DNA from: Mycobacterium sp. 852013-50091_SCH5140682
GTDB lineage: Bacteria; Actinomycetota; Actinomycetes; Mycobacteriales; Mycobacteriaceae
Direction: 5' to 3'
Assembly: GCF_001665685.1 (NCBI RefSeq)
Contig: NZ_LZTB01000046.1
Coordinates: 1 to 64,000 of the forward strand
Length of the DNA stretch: 64,000 bases
Under the pieces are notes generated by a model. The model was not told where the DNA came from. It did no database searches and saw only the letters and a list, made by a program, of their open reading frames with translations. Below, one piece after another: positions 32,866-40,292 of this stretch. Made by a program: the position numbers and the translations under genes. Position 1 is the first letter of the stretch. The number at the start of each line of letters is the position of its first letter.

Positions 32866-33208
32866 CGCCGGTGGTGGCCATTCGGCCTCACAACGGCCGC
32901 GACAGCCGGAGCGCGTTCCGCGAACACGAAGCGGCAAGCCGCTTTCGGCAATCGAAAATGTTGCGAGTCTGATCACATCGGCGCACGTCGAACAACTTCC
33001 TGTGCGTCCCTATGTGCGGGCTGTGGATCTATGAGAATGTTCCCCCGGAACTGGCGCAGGGAGCCGCTCGTCGTAGAATTTTAGTTGCGCTTAGTACTTG
33101 CAGCGGCCCCCATGTCCCCGCCGCAAATCAACAGCCATTTCAAAATAGGAAATCGCGCGGTCGGGAGCGACGCGATGCGGCCAGTTGGCCGTAGTTGAGG
33201 AGGTCGAC
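32866..33208. other. Intergenic region before the WGYD-repeat gene
   Basis: I see no gene in these 343 bases. The right part is AT-richer than the surroundings and holds a TAGAAT -10 candidate (33074-33079) about 130 nt before the next start codon. A strong GAGGAGG ribosome site lies directly before the ATG at 33209. Confidence 0.5.
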
Positions 33209-35419
33209 ATGTCGACTCTCAGTCCCCTGCCACTGCGGGAGGATGTCCTGCCACCGGCCGAGCCGACACCGCGGTGGCGCAGACTGGTCCCCCGCTCGCG
33301 GAGGGGCAAAACCGCCGTGGCCGGCGGGGTGTCCGTGCTGCTCGTCGCAGGCCTGCTGGGCGCGAGCTACGAGACGTCACCCGGTGGAACGTTGTGGGGT
33401 GTCGAGAAGACGATTTTTCCCGCGCACGCGCAAGACGTTGCTCTCACCGCCGTCGTGAACGATCTCAAGAACGCCCAGGACATTCTCGGCAGCGGACAGC
33501 AGCCCACACCCGATCAGCTGACCCAGGCCCGCACGTATCTCAATCAGGCCAAGCAGGACTTGGACTATCTGTCGCCATCACCGCAGCGGACCAACTTGCA
33601 AAACCTCTATTTGCAACTGACGCAACAACTTCTGCAGTACACGCCCGACTCGGCACAACAACTGCCCCCGCTCCCTGCACCACCTGGGGCACCTCAGGCC
33701 GCCGCCGATCCGGGCAGCCTGCCGCAGTCAGCCGATGTCGCGTTGACCGGCGCGTCCGCGCCCACCTGGGGCTATCCGATCACCGATCAGGCAGGCACCG
33801 TCGCGCCCGACGACTACGGCCCGCCGCCGCTCGGCGTCCCGGACGCCCCCGCGGCCGACTGGCCACAGCCTTACGCCCCTCCGCTCACCCCGAACCTTCA
33901 GGACCTGGGTTACTACGACCAGTCGTGGGGACCGCTCTACGGTTACGACCCCACTGATTGGTACAACTACAACCTCGGCGGTTACAACCAGTACGGCTAC
34001 GACTTCCTCGGCTTCGACCGGTGGGGATACGACCGCTGGGGCTACGACCGCTGGGGGTATGACCGCTGGGGATACAACTGGGCCGGCTACAACTGGGGCG
34101 GGTACGACCGCGACGGCTGGGACCGCGACGGCTGCAACGAGTGGGGCCAACACCGCGGCCACCCCGGTGACCCGCGCGATGTGGACTGGTACAACCGTCA
34201 CCACCCGTACGCGCAGTACTACCAATGGCGGTTCCGCCACGACGACCCCGTGTACCACCGCACTCAGTGGGACCAGGAACACGGATTCAACCCGTATCTG
34301 TACCAGAACTGGAACATGAACCGGGACTGGCACAATCCGCGTAACCGCGACTGGGCGCCGACCGCCCCCGTGATCAATGCCGTCAACTCCGTCACCAACG
34401 TCAACATCCACGCGTCCGCACCTGTCGTCAACCTGAATGCCTCACTGACACAGTTCATCTCCAATGACAAGGTGACGACCACGTCCGGGACGCTGATGAA
34501 GGACCTGGCGAACAAATCGGCCCGCGACTTCACCAAAGAACTAAGCCCGCGGATCAACACCTCGGTCACGTCGCTGCCCCCGTCGACGGCGGAGAAAATA
34601 CTCGCCACGCCCGCTGCTGATCACCAATCATTCTTCGCGCCACCGGCATTGACTGCCCCGGCTCCGACAGCACCGCCGTCGAAGGTGGCGCCCGGGTTCA
34701 CCGCACCCAAGCTTGCGCCGGTACCCGCCTTCACGCCGCCGACGGTCAAATCGCAAGGAAAGCCGACACCGGCCAACGTGGCACCAGGAGCCGACCCCGG
34801 TCTGGCGGCCATCCCACCGAAGGCCGGCTCGCCGAACCCTGACGCGCAGATCCCTGCTGTCATACCGCCGGCCGAGCCGAAACCTGCAAGCCCACCCGCA
34901 GGTCCGGTACCCGACAACCAAGCGATTCCCGTTCCGCAGGCCCCGCCGTCAGCGGCACCTGTACCGGAAGGTCCGGCACACCCGGTAGCGCCCGTCCCGC
35001 AGGAGCCACGACAGCAGCAGGCAGCACCGGAACCACCCGTGCAGCATGATGCGCCGGTTCCGCAGTGGCAGGCGCCGACTCCGGCTCCCGAGGCGCCGGC
35101 TCCCGAGGCGCCGGTCCGGCAGAAGCCCATTCGCCAGGCACCTGTTCCCGAAGTACCGGCCGAGCAGAAGCCGGTTCAGCAGGCGCCAGTGGAGGAAGCC
35201 CCCGCTCCACAGCGGCCTGTCTGGCAGGCGCCCCCGGTACACGAGGCCCCGCCCGTCCAACAGGCACCGCCGGTACACCAGGCACCGCCGGTATATGAGG
35301 CACCGCCTGTTCACGAGGCGCCGCCACCGCCGCCTCCGCGCCCCGCTCCGGAACCCCGGCAGGCGCCGGCCCAGCGGGCACCTGCGCCTGCGTGCACACC
35401 CCCGTTCTGCACGAGGTGA
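33209..35419 (+). CDS. Membrane-anchored protein with RsdA-like ectodomain, WGYD repeats and proline-rich tail
   Basis: This 736-residue protein has four visible parts. Residues 1-34 are a short basic cytoplasmic tail and 35-52 a single transmembrane helix. Residues 55-125 (SPGGTLWGVEKTIFPAHAQDVALTAVVNDLKNAQDIL ...) resemble the extracytoplasmic helical domain (DUF5667 type) of anti-sigma-D factor RsdA. Residues 230-385 are extremely rich in Trp, Tyr, Gly, Asp and Asn with tandem RWGYD units (270-300). A long Pro/Ala/Gln tail with xEAPPVxQAPP repeats runs to the C-terminal CTPPFCTR. The sigma-binding N-terminus of true RsdA is missing. It is probably cell-wall-associated; function is unknown. 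The start is ATG 33209 behind GAGGAGGT. Confidence 0.88.
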   Translation: MSTLSPLPLREDVLPPAEPTPRWRRLVPRSRRGKTAVAGGVSVLLVAGLLGASYETSPGGTLWGVEKTIFPAHAQDVALTAVVNDLKNAQDILGSGQQPTPDQLTQARTYLNQAKQDLDYLSPSPQRTNLQNLYLQLTQQLLQYTPDSAQQLPPLPAPPGAPQAAADPGSLPQSADVALTGASAPTWGYPITDQAGTVAPDDYGPPPLGVPDAPAADWPQPYAPPLTPNLQDLGYYDQSWGPLYGYDPTDWYNYNLGGYNQYGYDFLGFDRWGYDRWGYDRWGYDRWGYNWAGYNWGGYDRDGWDRDGCNEWGQHRGHPGDPRDVDWYNRHHPYAQYYQWRFRHDDPVYHRTQWDQEHGFNPYLYQNWNMNRDWHNPRNRDWAPTAPVINAVNSVTNVNIHASAPVVNLNASLTQFISNDKVTTTSGTLMKDLANKSARDFTKELSPRINTSVTSLPPSTAEKILATPAADHQSFFAPPALTAPAPTAPPSKVAPGFTAPKLAPVPAFTPPTVKSQGKPTPANVAPGADPGLAAIPPKAGSPNPDAQIPAVIPPAEPKPASPPAGPVPDNQAIPVPQAPPSAAPVPEGPAHPVAPVPQEPRQQQAAPEPPVQHDAPVPQWQAPTPAPEAPAPEAPVRQKPIRQAPVPEVPAEQKPVQQAPVEEAPAPQRPVWQAPPVHEAPPVQQAPPVHQAPPVYEAPPVHEAPPPPPPRPAPEPRQAPAQRAPAPACTPPFCTR
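34016..34108 (+). repeat. In-frame tandem repeat encoding (R/N)WGY(D/N) units
   Basis: Near-identical 15-bp units (consensus GACCGCTGGGGATAC) run in tandem, then degenerate into WAGYN, WGGYD and DGWD units. The period is a multiple of three, so length change would keep the frame. It is a coding repeat, not a CRISPR. Confidence 0.85.
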
Positions 35420-35532
35420 CGACTGCTGGTCACGTGCCGGCCCTGGGTCAGAGTCCCCCGATTCCACTGATCCAGGGCCGGCCGACTAGCATGAGGCGTT
35501 CCTCTGGTTCGCGCCTGCCTCGGTAGGTCCCG

Positions 35533-35605
35533 GCCCCCGTAGCTCAGGGGATAGAGCACGGCTCTCCTAAAGCCGGTGTCGCAGGTTCGAATCCTGCCGG
35601 GGGCA
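35533..35605 (+). tRNA. tRNA-Arg (anticodon CCU)
   Basis: The 73-nt cloverleaf folds cleanly. The acceptor is GCCCCCG/CGGGGGC with discriminator A, the D-stem is GCTC/GAGC, and the anticodon stem CGGCT/AGCCG encloses loop CTCCTAA, giving anticodon CCU. The variable loop has 5 nt and the T-stem is GCAGG/CCTGC with loop TTCGAAT. CCA is not encoded. It reads the rare arginine codon AGG. No integrase or attachment-site duplication is visible beside it. rtcB begins 274 bp downstream on the same strand. Confidence 0.97.
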
Positions 35606-35695
35606 CTCTGCGCCGAGCGTGAGTAGCTTCAACCACAGCTGTCACACTGGCACCTGAAAACCTTTGGGTATGTGACCTAGAAACCCGCTATCGCC

Positions 35696-35722
35696 GGTGG
35701 TATCAGATTTTTTGATACCACC
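35696..35722 (+). promoter_or_regulatory. Hairpin/palindrome between tRNA-Arg and rtcB
   Basis: GGTGGTATCA (35696-35705) and TGATACCACC (35713-35722) form a perfect 10-bp stem around a T-rich 7-nt loop. It merges into CCAGTGGTAGC, which makes a second small palindrome. It could terminate the tRNA transcript or be an operator in front of rtcB. Confidence 0.5.
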
Positions 35723-35879
35723 AGTGGTAGCGCATTTTCTGGTCGGTGTGTGCTTCGAGATTCGCGACACGCCCGGGGGCGGGTCAGCGACGTCTTGACG
35801 TCAGGATCCAGCCGCGCGTGGGTCTTTCGCCGGACATGAGGAGCGAATTTCAGTCGACAGGTACGGGACAATCGATGCC

Positions 35880-37070
35880 ATGCACCAGATCGACGGCCTC
35901 AAGCTGCTCAACTTCGCCTCGCACATCGATGACAACACCATCGAGCAGGCGAAAGAGACTGCGGCGATGCCGTTTGTGCATCCACACGTCGCGCTGATGC
36001 CCGATGCTCACAGCGGCAAGGGTTCGGCCGTCGGCACCGTCATCCCGACAATCGACGCCGTCATCCCGGCCGCGGTCGGCGTCGACATCGGGTGCGGCAT
36101 GATCGCGGCCCGCACCGTTTACGCCGAATCCGATTTGGCGGGACGCAACCTCGCTGAGCTCCGTGAGGCGATCGAGCAAGCCATTCCGTTGTCTCCGGGC
36201 AACTACAACGCCAACATCGACCGCTTCGAATTCACCCGCGATCGGCTGGCCGACCTCGAAGCGAGCGCCCATGCCGAGAACGTCGACCTGTCGCACTCGC
36301 CGAAGTGGCGTGAGCAGCTCGGATCACTCGGCGGCGGTAACCATTTCATCGAGCTCTGCCTGGACGAGCAGCAGCGCGTGTGGATGTTCCTGCATTCGGG
36401 TTCGCGCGGTGTCGGCAACAAGATCGCGCAGAAGCACATCAAGATTGCGCAGAGACTGTGCAAGAGCTGGTGGATCGAGCTACCGAACCCCGATCTTGCC
36501 TACCTGCCGCAGTCGACGCCCGAATTCTCCTGCTACATCAGGGAATTGCATTGGGCGCAGCGGTTCGCGCTGGAGAATCGCGCCGAGATGATGGACCGGT
36601 TCCGCACGGTGCTCGCGACGTGGATGGGCGCCGACGCCGAGGATGCCGCGGACATCGAGGTGGATCGAGTGAATTGCCACCACAACTACACGCAGAAGGA
36701 ACAGCATGGCGGGCGCGATGTGTGGCTGACCCGCAAGGGTGCCGTCGACGCTCACGAAGGTGTGCGGGCGGTGATCCCGGGCTCGATGGGGACCCGCTCA
36801 TACATCGTGCGCGGCAAGGGAAATGCCGCAGGACTGTGCTCGGCGCCGCACGGCGCCGGCCGCAGGTTCTCCCGCACCGAGGCACGTCGCCGCTTCACCG
36901 CGGACGATCTCGCCGCGCGGATGCAGGGCATCGAATACCGCCATGGCGCCGAATGGGTCGACGAGATCCCCGATGCCTACAAGGACATCGACCAGGTGAT
37001 GGCCGACGCCGCCGACCTCGTGGAGGTGGAACACCAACTGCGCCAAGTCCTCAACGTGAAGGGCACGTGA
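35880..37070 (+). CDS. rtcB: RtcB-family RNA ligase
   Basis: This 396-residue Mn2+/GTP-dependent ligase family joins RNA 2',3'-cyclic phosphate or 3'-phosphate ends to 5'-OH ends, as in repair of nuclease-cut tRNA. All landmarks are visible: metal ligand C72 in GVDIGCG, GGGNHF with H155, LHSGSRG with H172, NCHHNY with H267/H268, and CSAPHGAGR with H324, the residue guanylylated in the reaction. The length matches the shorter bacterial RtcB group. It starts at ATG 35880. No archease or RtcR/RtcA gene is adjacent. The gene upstream is tRNA-Arg(CCU), a possible client; that link is inference. Confidence 0.95.
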   Translation: MHQIDGLKLLNFASHIDDNTIEQAKETAAMPFVHPHVALMPDAHSGKGSAVGTVIPTIDAVIPAAVGVDIGCGMIAARTVYAESDLAGRNLAELREAIEQAIPLSPGNYNANIDRFEFTRDRLADLEASAHAENVDLSHSPKWREQLGSLGGGNHFIELCLDEQQRVWMFLHSGSRGVGNKIAQKHIKIAQRLCKSWWIELPNPDLAYLPQSTPEFSCYIRELHWAQRFALENRAEMMDRFRTVLATWMGADAEDAADIEVDRVNCHHNYTQKEQHGGRDVWLTRKGAVDAHEGVRAVIPGSMGTRSYIVRGKGNAAGLCSAPHGAGRRFSRTEARRRFTADDLAARMQGIEYRHGAEWVDEIPDAYKDIDQVMADAADLVEVEHQLRQVLNVKGT

Positions 37071-37074
37071 ACGG

Positions 37075-37456
37075 GTGCGTGACCGCCACGATCGATGGAA
37101 TCACAACACGCAGTACTACGACGACGTGTTGTCAGCAGTCCCACCCGGAACCCAAACCGCGCTCGACGTAGGCACCGGGGACGGGCTGCTGGCCGCACGC
37201 CTGCGCACAGAGATTCCCGAAGTCACCGGGATCGATACCGACGCCGAGGTCATCGATCGCCCACCACCTTCCCGACCTCGCGAGCAGCCTGGCACGTCTG
37301 GCCGATCTGACCGCCCCGGGCGGAGCCCCGGTGGTGATGCGGTTCCCCCACACCTACGACGAGGTCAGGCAGATCGCCGCCGAGACCCTGCCCGGCATGC
37401 AGTGCCGGCGACTTCCACTCTGGCGCTACGCGATCACGTGGCGCAAGGCGCGCTAG
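37075..37456 (+). pseudogene. Decayed class I SAM methyltransferase
   Basis: The first 60 codons from GTG 37075 encode a recognisable methyltransferase N-terminus (HNTQYYDDVLSAVPPGTQTALDVGTGDGLLAARLRTEIPEVTGIDTDAEVID) with the SAM-binding DVGTGDG motif. The frame then turns to Pro/Arg-rich nonsense. In a frame shifted by one base, from 37262, the C-terminal part of the same family appears (HHLPDLASSLARLADLTAPGGAPVV, then RFPHTYDEVRQIAAETLPGMQCRRLPLWRYAITWRKAR) ending at TAG 37454-37456. The residues that normally lie between VID and HHLP, and between APVV and the PHTYDEV end, are missing. At least two internal deletions have therefore occurred, one of them frameshifting. Confidence 0.75.
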
Positions 37457-37724
37457 CACCACCGCCGCATCCGAATCACACGCGTGTAATTCATCCCCAG
37501 TGTGGATAGCGCCTGTGGATAGCTTCATCCTGCCCGCGTGCACCGACACGCGGACCGCGGGAGAACGATTCCCGGTGCCGGGACACCCGCTTCACATCCG
37601 GGCTACCAGGCGTAACGCAGACCTCTTTGGATGACACGGCTACCAGAATTACCCGCCCCACCGATCAGCCATTTCCGGCAGTGGTAGCGTCCGCCTATCT
37701 GTTGTGTGTGGCGAGGGGCACTAA
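37457..37724. other. Intergenic region before the ESX-like pair
   Basis: I see no gene here. It holds two direct copies of TGTGGATAG (37501 and 37514), two direct copies of GGCTACCAG (37601 and 37638) and an inverted TGGTAGC (37683), just ahead of the ESX-like pair. These may be regulator sites. The DnaA-box resemblance of the first pair is weak. Confidence 0.4.
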
Positions 37725-38000
37725 ATGGCAGGTCTTATAGTCGACGGTGCGGGTTTGCATGCGAGTGCGGCAAGCAGTGCAGAAATTGCGGACAGACTTG
37801 CCGCGAGCGCGGAGGGCGGCCCACGTCTCGGCGGCCAGCCCAGCCATGCAGGGGTGTCCCAGTTCGGCGCGGCCGTCGCATCGGTCCGGATCCGCCAGTC
37901 GGCGCGCATGAGCACCCACCACACAGCAATGCGGACAGCAGCGATCCGCTACACCGACGCCGACGATGAAGGTGCCGGTTCGATTGCCAGGACGGTATGA
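37725..38000 (+). CDS. Small ESX-secretion-associated-like protein (DUF2580-type)
   Basis: This is a 91-residue Ala/Ser-rich helical protein without signal peptide. The start MAGLIVDGAGLHASAASSAEIADRLAASAEG resembles the short DUF2580/EspF-like proteins encoded next to WXG100-type substrates in mycobacteria. Its stop overlaps the start of the next gene (ATGA), which implies coupled synthesis and possibly complex formation, as for Esx partners. No W-x-G turn is evident, so assignment to a secretion system is inference. Confidence 0.7.
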   Translation: MAGLIVDGAGLHASAASSAEIADRLAASAEGGPRLGGQPSHAGVSQFGAAVASVRIRQSARMSTHHTAMRTAAIRYTDADDEGAGSIARTV

Positions 38001-38557
38001 GCCCGGCCGCTTCTCCGGAACCGGTTCTCCCGTCCCGTTCACAGATCGAGAACTGGGACACGTCTCATCTAGAGGCGGCAGCAAACCGGTGGCGCACGTC
38101 TGCCAGCGAGTCGGACACGCTGTTCGCCCAGCACCGCCTCAACGTCGCGACGCCGGCAGGTGACGAGTGGGAGGGCGCAGCCAAGGACGCCGCGCTGGAC
38201 CGGGTCACCGCTGATGCGGCGGTGGTCCGCAACCATGCGGACGTCATCGTGGAGGCGGCCGACATCGCCGAGAACGGCATGGTCGACATCCACGCGGCTC
38301 AACAAAAAGTCCTCGAAGCAATCGCGGAGGCCGAAGCAGACGGATTCAAGGTCAACGACGACCTCTCCGTGCGCGACACCCGGCGTGCCGACCTCTCAAA
38401 CATGGCCGCCCGCCACACGGCGGCCCGCGTGTACGCCGAAGATATCCGCTGGAACGCCGAACGGCTGGTCGCAGCCGACACCTTTGTCAGCGAGCGCCTT
38501 CAGGCCAAGGCCGGCGAGCTCGACGACATCAAGTTCGACGACGAGCAACACAACTGA
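37997..38557 (+). CDS. WXG100/ESX-substrate-like helical protein
   Basis: This 186-residue protein is built almost wholly of helices. IENWDTSHLEAAANRWRTSASESDTLFAQHR ... GDEWEGAAKDAALDRVTADAAVVRNHADVIVEAADIAENG carries the W-E-G turn (about residues 55-57) between two long helices, as in N-terminal domains of mycobacterial ESX substrates such as the Rv0026 type. The following KVLEAIAEAEADGFKVNDDLSVRD is also found in those proteins. In larger relatives an enzymatic or toxin domain follows; here the chain stops at 186 residues with an acidic end (DDIKFDDEQHN). It is translationally coupled to the preceding gene. Confidence 0.75.
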   Translation: MSPAASPEPVLPSRSQIENWDTSHLEAAANRWRTSASESDTLFAQHRLNVATPAGDEWEGAAKDAALDRVTADAAVVRNHADVIVEAADIAENGMVDIHAAQQKVLEAIAEAEADGFKVNDDLSVRDTRRADLSNMAARHTAARVYAEDIRWNAERLVAADTFVSERLQAKAGELDDIKFDDEQHN

Positions 38558-38757
38558 TCGCCTCTGTCACGCCACGCGCGTCGGGAATTCGTCAATGCAA
38601 ACGTTGACAGCGCGATAACCAGTGAAGTTCCTGTGAGAGCAAAGTCATTGGCGCTCTTCATCAAACCCGCTGGTGAGGAATTTCTTGAGGTGTACTAAGG
38701 TTCTTCAAAGACGGGGGTCTTGAGCTCGTACAGGCAATACAAACCCGGAGGTGGGGA

Positions 38758-38982
38758 ATGATTTCGAAACTGACGCGGGCCGCTGTGATCGGGCTGGGCG
38801 CACTGGTGGTGCCGGTTGGCATCTCCGTTGCAGGTGCGGCACCGGCTTCGGCCGGCCCGGACGTGTGTGTGAGCGGGCCGTTCGGCTACGCCTACGCGTG
38901 CGTCGACACTCCCGGCTGGGGTCGATGGGACGACGGGCCACGCTGGCGCGGCCACGGTCACGGTCACGGCTGGGACGACTGA
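38758..38982 (+). CDS. Small secreted His/Trp/Gly-rich peptide
   Basis: This is a 74-residue exported peptide with signal sequence AAVIGLGALVVPVGISVAGAAPASA and a mature chain of about 42 residues. The mature part has one cysteine pair (VCVSGPFGYAYACVDTPGW) and ends RWDDGPRWRGHGHGHGWDD. The alternating His-Gly-His tail with acidic residues could bind Cu or Zn, which is inference. It has a very strong GGAGGTGGGG ribosome site and is closed by a strong hairpin 3 nt after the stop, so it is an independent transcription unit. Confidence 0.85.
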   Translation: MISKLTRAAVIGLGALVVPVGISVAGAAPASAGPDVCVSGPFGYAYACVDTPGWGRWDDGPRWRGHGHGHGWDD

Positions 38983-38984
38983 GT

Positions 38985-39026
38985 CGATTTAACCGGAGGT
39001 TGGACAAACAACCTCCGGTCAAATCG
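38985..39026 (+). terminator. Strong hairpin terminator after the small secreted peptide gene
   Basis: Eighteen-nt arms (38985-39002 and 39009-39026, core ACCGGAGGTTG/CAACCTCCGGT) pair at 17 of 18 positions around a 6-nt loop, 3 nt after the stop codon. There is no T-tract. It separates this gene from the thiolase operon that starts 37 nt further on. Confidence 0.75.
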
Positions 39027-39062
39027 GCCCAGTCACTCTCTTAGTTGTAGTAGCCTCGCGCC

Positions 39063-40292
39063 ATGGAAAACGTCTGGATTCTGGGCGGATACCAGAGTGA
39101 CTTTGCCCGCAATTTCTCGCGCGAGGAGCTCGACTTCGCAGATCTGACTTGCGAAGTCGTCGACAACACCCTGGCCGCGGCGAAAATCACGGCTGCTGAC
39201 ATCGGCGTCGTGCACGTCGCGAACGCGTTCGGCGAGCTGTTCGCTCGGCAAGCCCATCTCGGAGCGATGCCCGCCACCGTGCACGAAGGCTTGTGGGCCA
39301 CCCCGGCATCACGCCATGAAGCGGCCTGCGCGTCGGGCAGCGTCGCCACCCTGGCCGCCATGGCCGATCTGCGTTCAGGGGCCTATGAGAGCGCGCTGGT
39401 GATCGGGGTGGAACTGGAAAAGACCGTGCCCGGCGAGGTGGCCGCGCGGCACCTGGGCACGGCCGCCTGGACCGACCACGAGGGCACCGAGGCGACATAC
39501 CTGTGGCCATCGATGTTCTCCAGGGTGGCCGACGAGTACGACCGCCGCTACGGCCTGCTCACCGCCCATCTGGATGCCATCGCCGCCCTGAACTTCGGCA
39601 ACGCCCGGGCCAATCCGAATGCCCAGACCCGCAATTGGACGGTCCCGGACCTGACTGCCGACGACGAACGCACCAATCCCCTTGTGGAAGGCCGGATTCG
39701 GCGCTTCGACTGCAGCCAGATGACCGACGGCGGAGCCGGTGTGGTGCTCGGCACCGACAGCTTCCTGCGTGAACATCCCCGTGCCCGCCCCCTTGCTCGC
39801 ATCGCAGGCTGGGGCCATCGCACCGTGGGTCTGGGATTGCAGCAGAAATTCGACCGCGCAGGCGAATCCACCGACGGCAGCCCCTACCTGCTGCCCCACG
39901 TCCGCAACGCTGTGCAGGACGCATTCGACCGGGCGCACGTCACGCTCGACGACGTCGACGGATTCGAAGTGCACGACTGTTTCACCCCCAGTGAGTATCT
40001 GGCCATCGACCACATCGGGCTCACCGGGCCGGGCGAATCGTGGAAGGCCATCGAGAACGGGGAGATCGAAATCGGTGGGCGATTGCCGATCAACCCGAGC
40101 GGCGGTTTGATCGGAGGCGGTCACCCGGTCGGGGCTTCAGGGGTCCGCATGTTGCTGGACGCAGCCAAACAAGTCAGCGGAAGGGCAGGCGGTTATCAGG
40201 TGGAGGGCGCAAACACGTTCGGCACGTTGAACTTCGGCGGTAGCACCGCTACCACGGTCAGCTTCGTCGTGGCAGGGGGTACGGCCGCGTGA
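39063..40292 (+). CDS. Thiolase-fold acyltransferase (SCP2/lipid-transfer type)
   Basis: This is a 409-residue thiolase-superfamily protein. The acyl-accepting cysteine C89 is in HEAACASGSVA and the catalytic histidine is in GGGHPVGASG. The C-terminal CxGGG loop of canonical biosynthetic and degradative thiolases is replaced by TLNFGGSTATT, so the second cysteine is missing. That is the state found in SCPx-like and aldol-lyase-associated thiolases. It may therefore perform retro-Claisen chemistry or act as a non-standard acyltransferase. It overlaps the carotenoid oxygenase gene by 4 nt (GTGA). Confidence 0.9.
   Translation: MENVWILGGYQSDFARNFSREELDFADLTCEVVDNTLAAAKITAADIGVVHVANAFGELFARQAHLGAMPATVHEGLWATPASRHEAACASGSVATLAAMADLRSGAYESALVIGVELEKTVPGEVAARHLGTAAWTDHEGTEATYLWPSMFSRVADEYDRRYGLLTAHLDAIAALNFGNARANPNAQTRNWTVPDLTADDERTNPLVEGRIRRFDCSQMTDGGAGVVLGTDSFLREHPRARPLARIAGWGHRTVGLGLQQKFDRAGESTDGSPYLLPHVRNAVQDAFDRAHVTLDDVDGFEVHDCFTPSEYLAIDHIGLTGPGESWKAIENGEIEIGGRLPINPSGGLIGGGHPVGASGVRMLLDAAKQVSGRAGGYQVEGANTFGTLNFGGSTATTVSFVVAGGTAA

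Noticed and set aside
34016..34108. Short tandem repeat that might be taken for a CRISPR or minisatellite
   Set aside because: The 15-bp units are contiguous, in frame and encode RWGYD; there are no spacers.
35533..35605. tRNA-Arg as an integration site of a mobile element
   Set aside because: There is no integrase, no duplicated 3' tRNA end and no cargo region downstream; rtcB and its neighbours look chromosomal.
37501..37522. Two TGTGGATAG copies as possible DnaA boxes or an origin
   Set aside because: They differ from the TTGTCCACA consensus, only two exist, and no dnaA/dnaN genes or AT-rich unwinding region are near.
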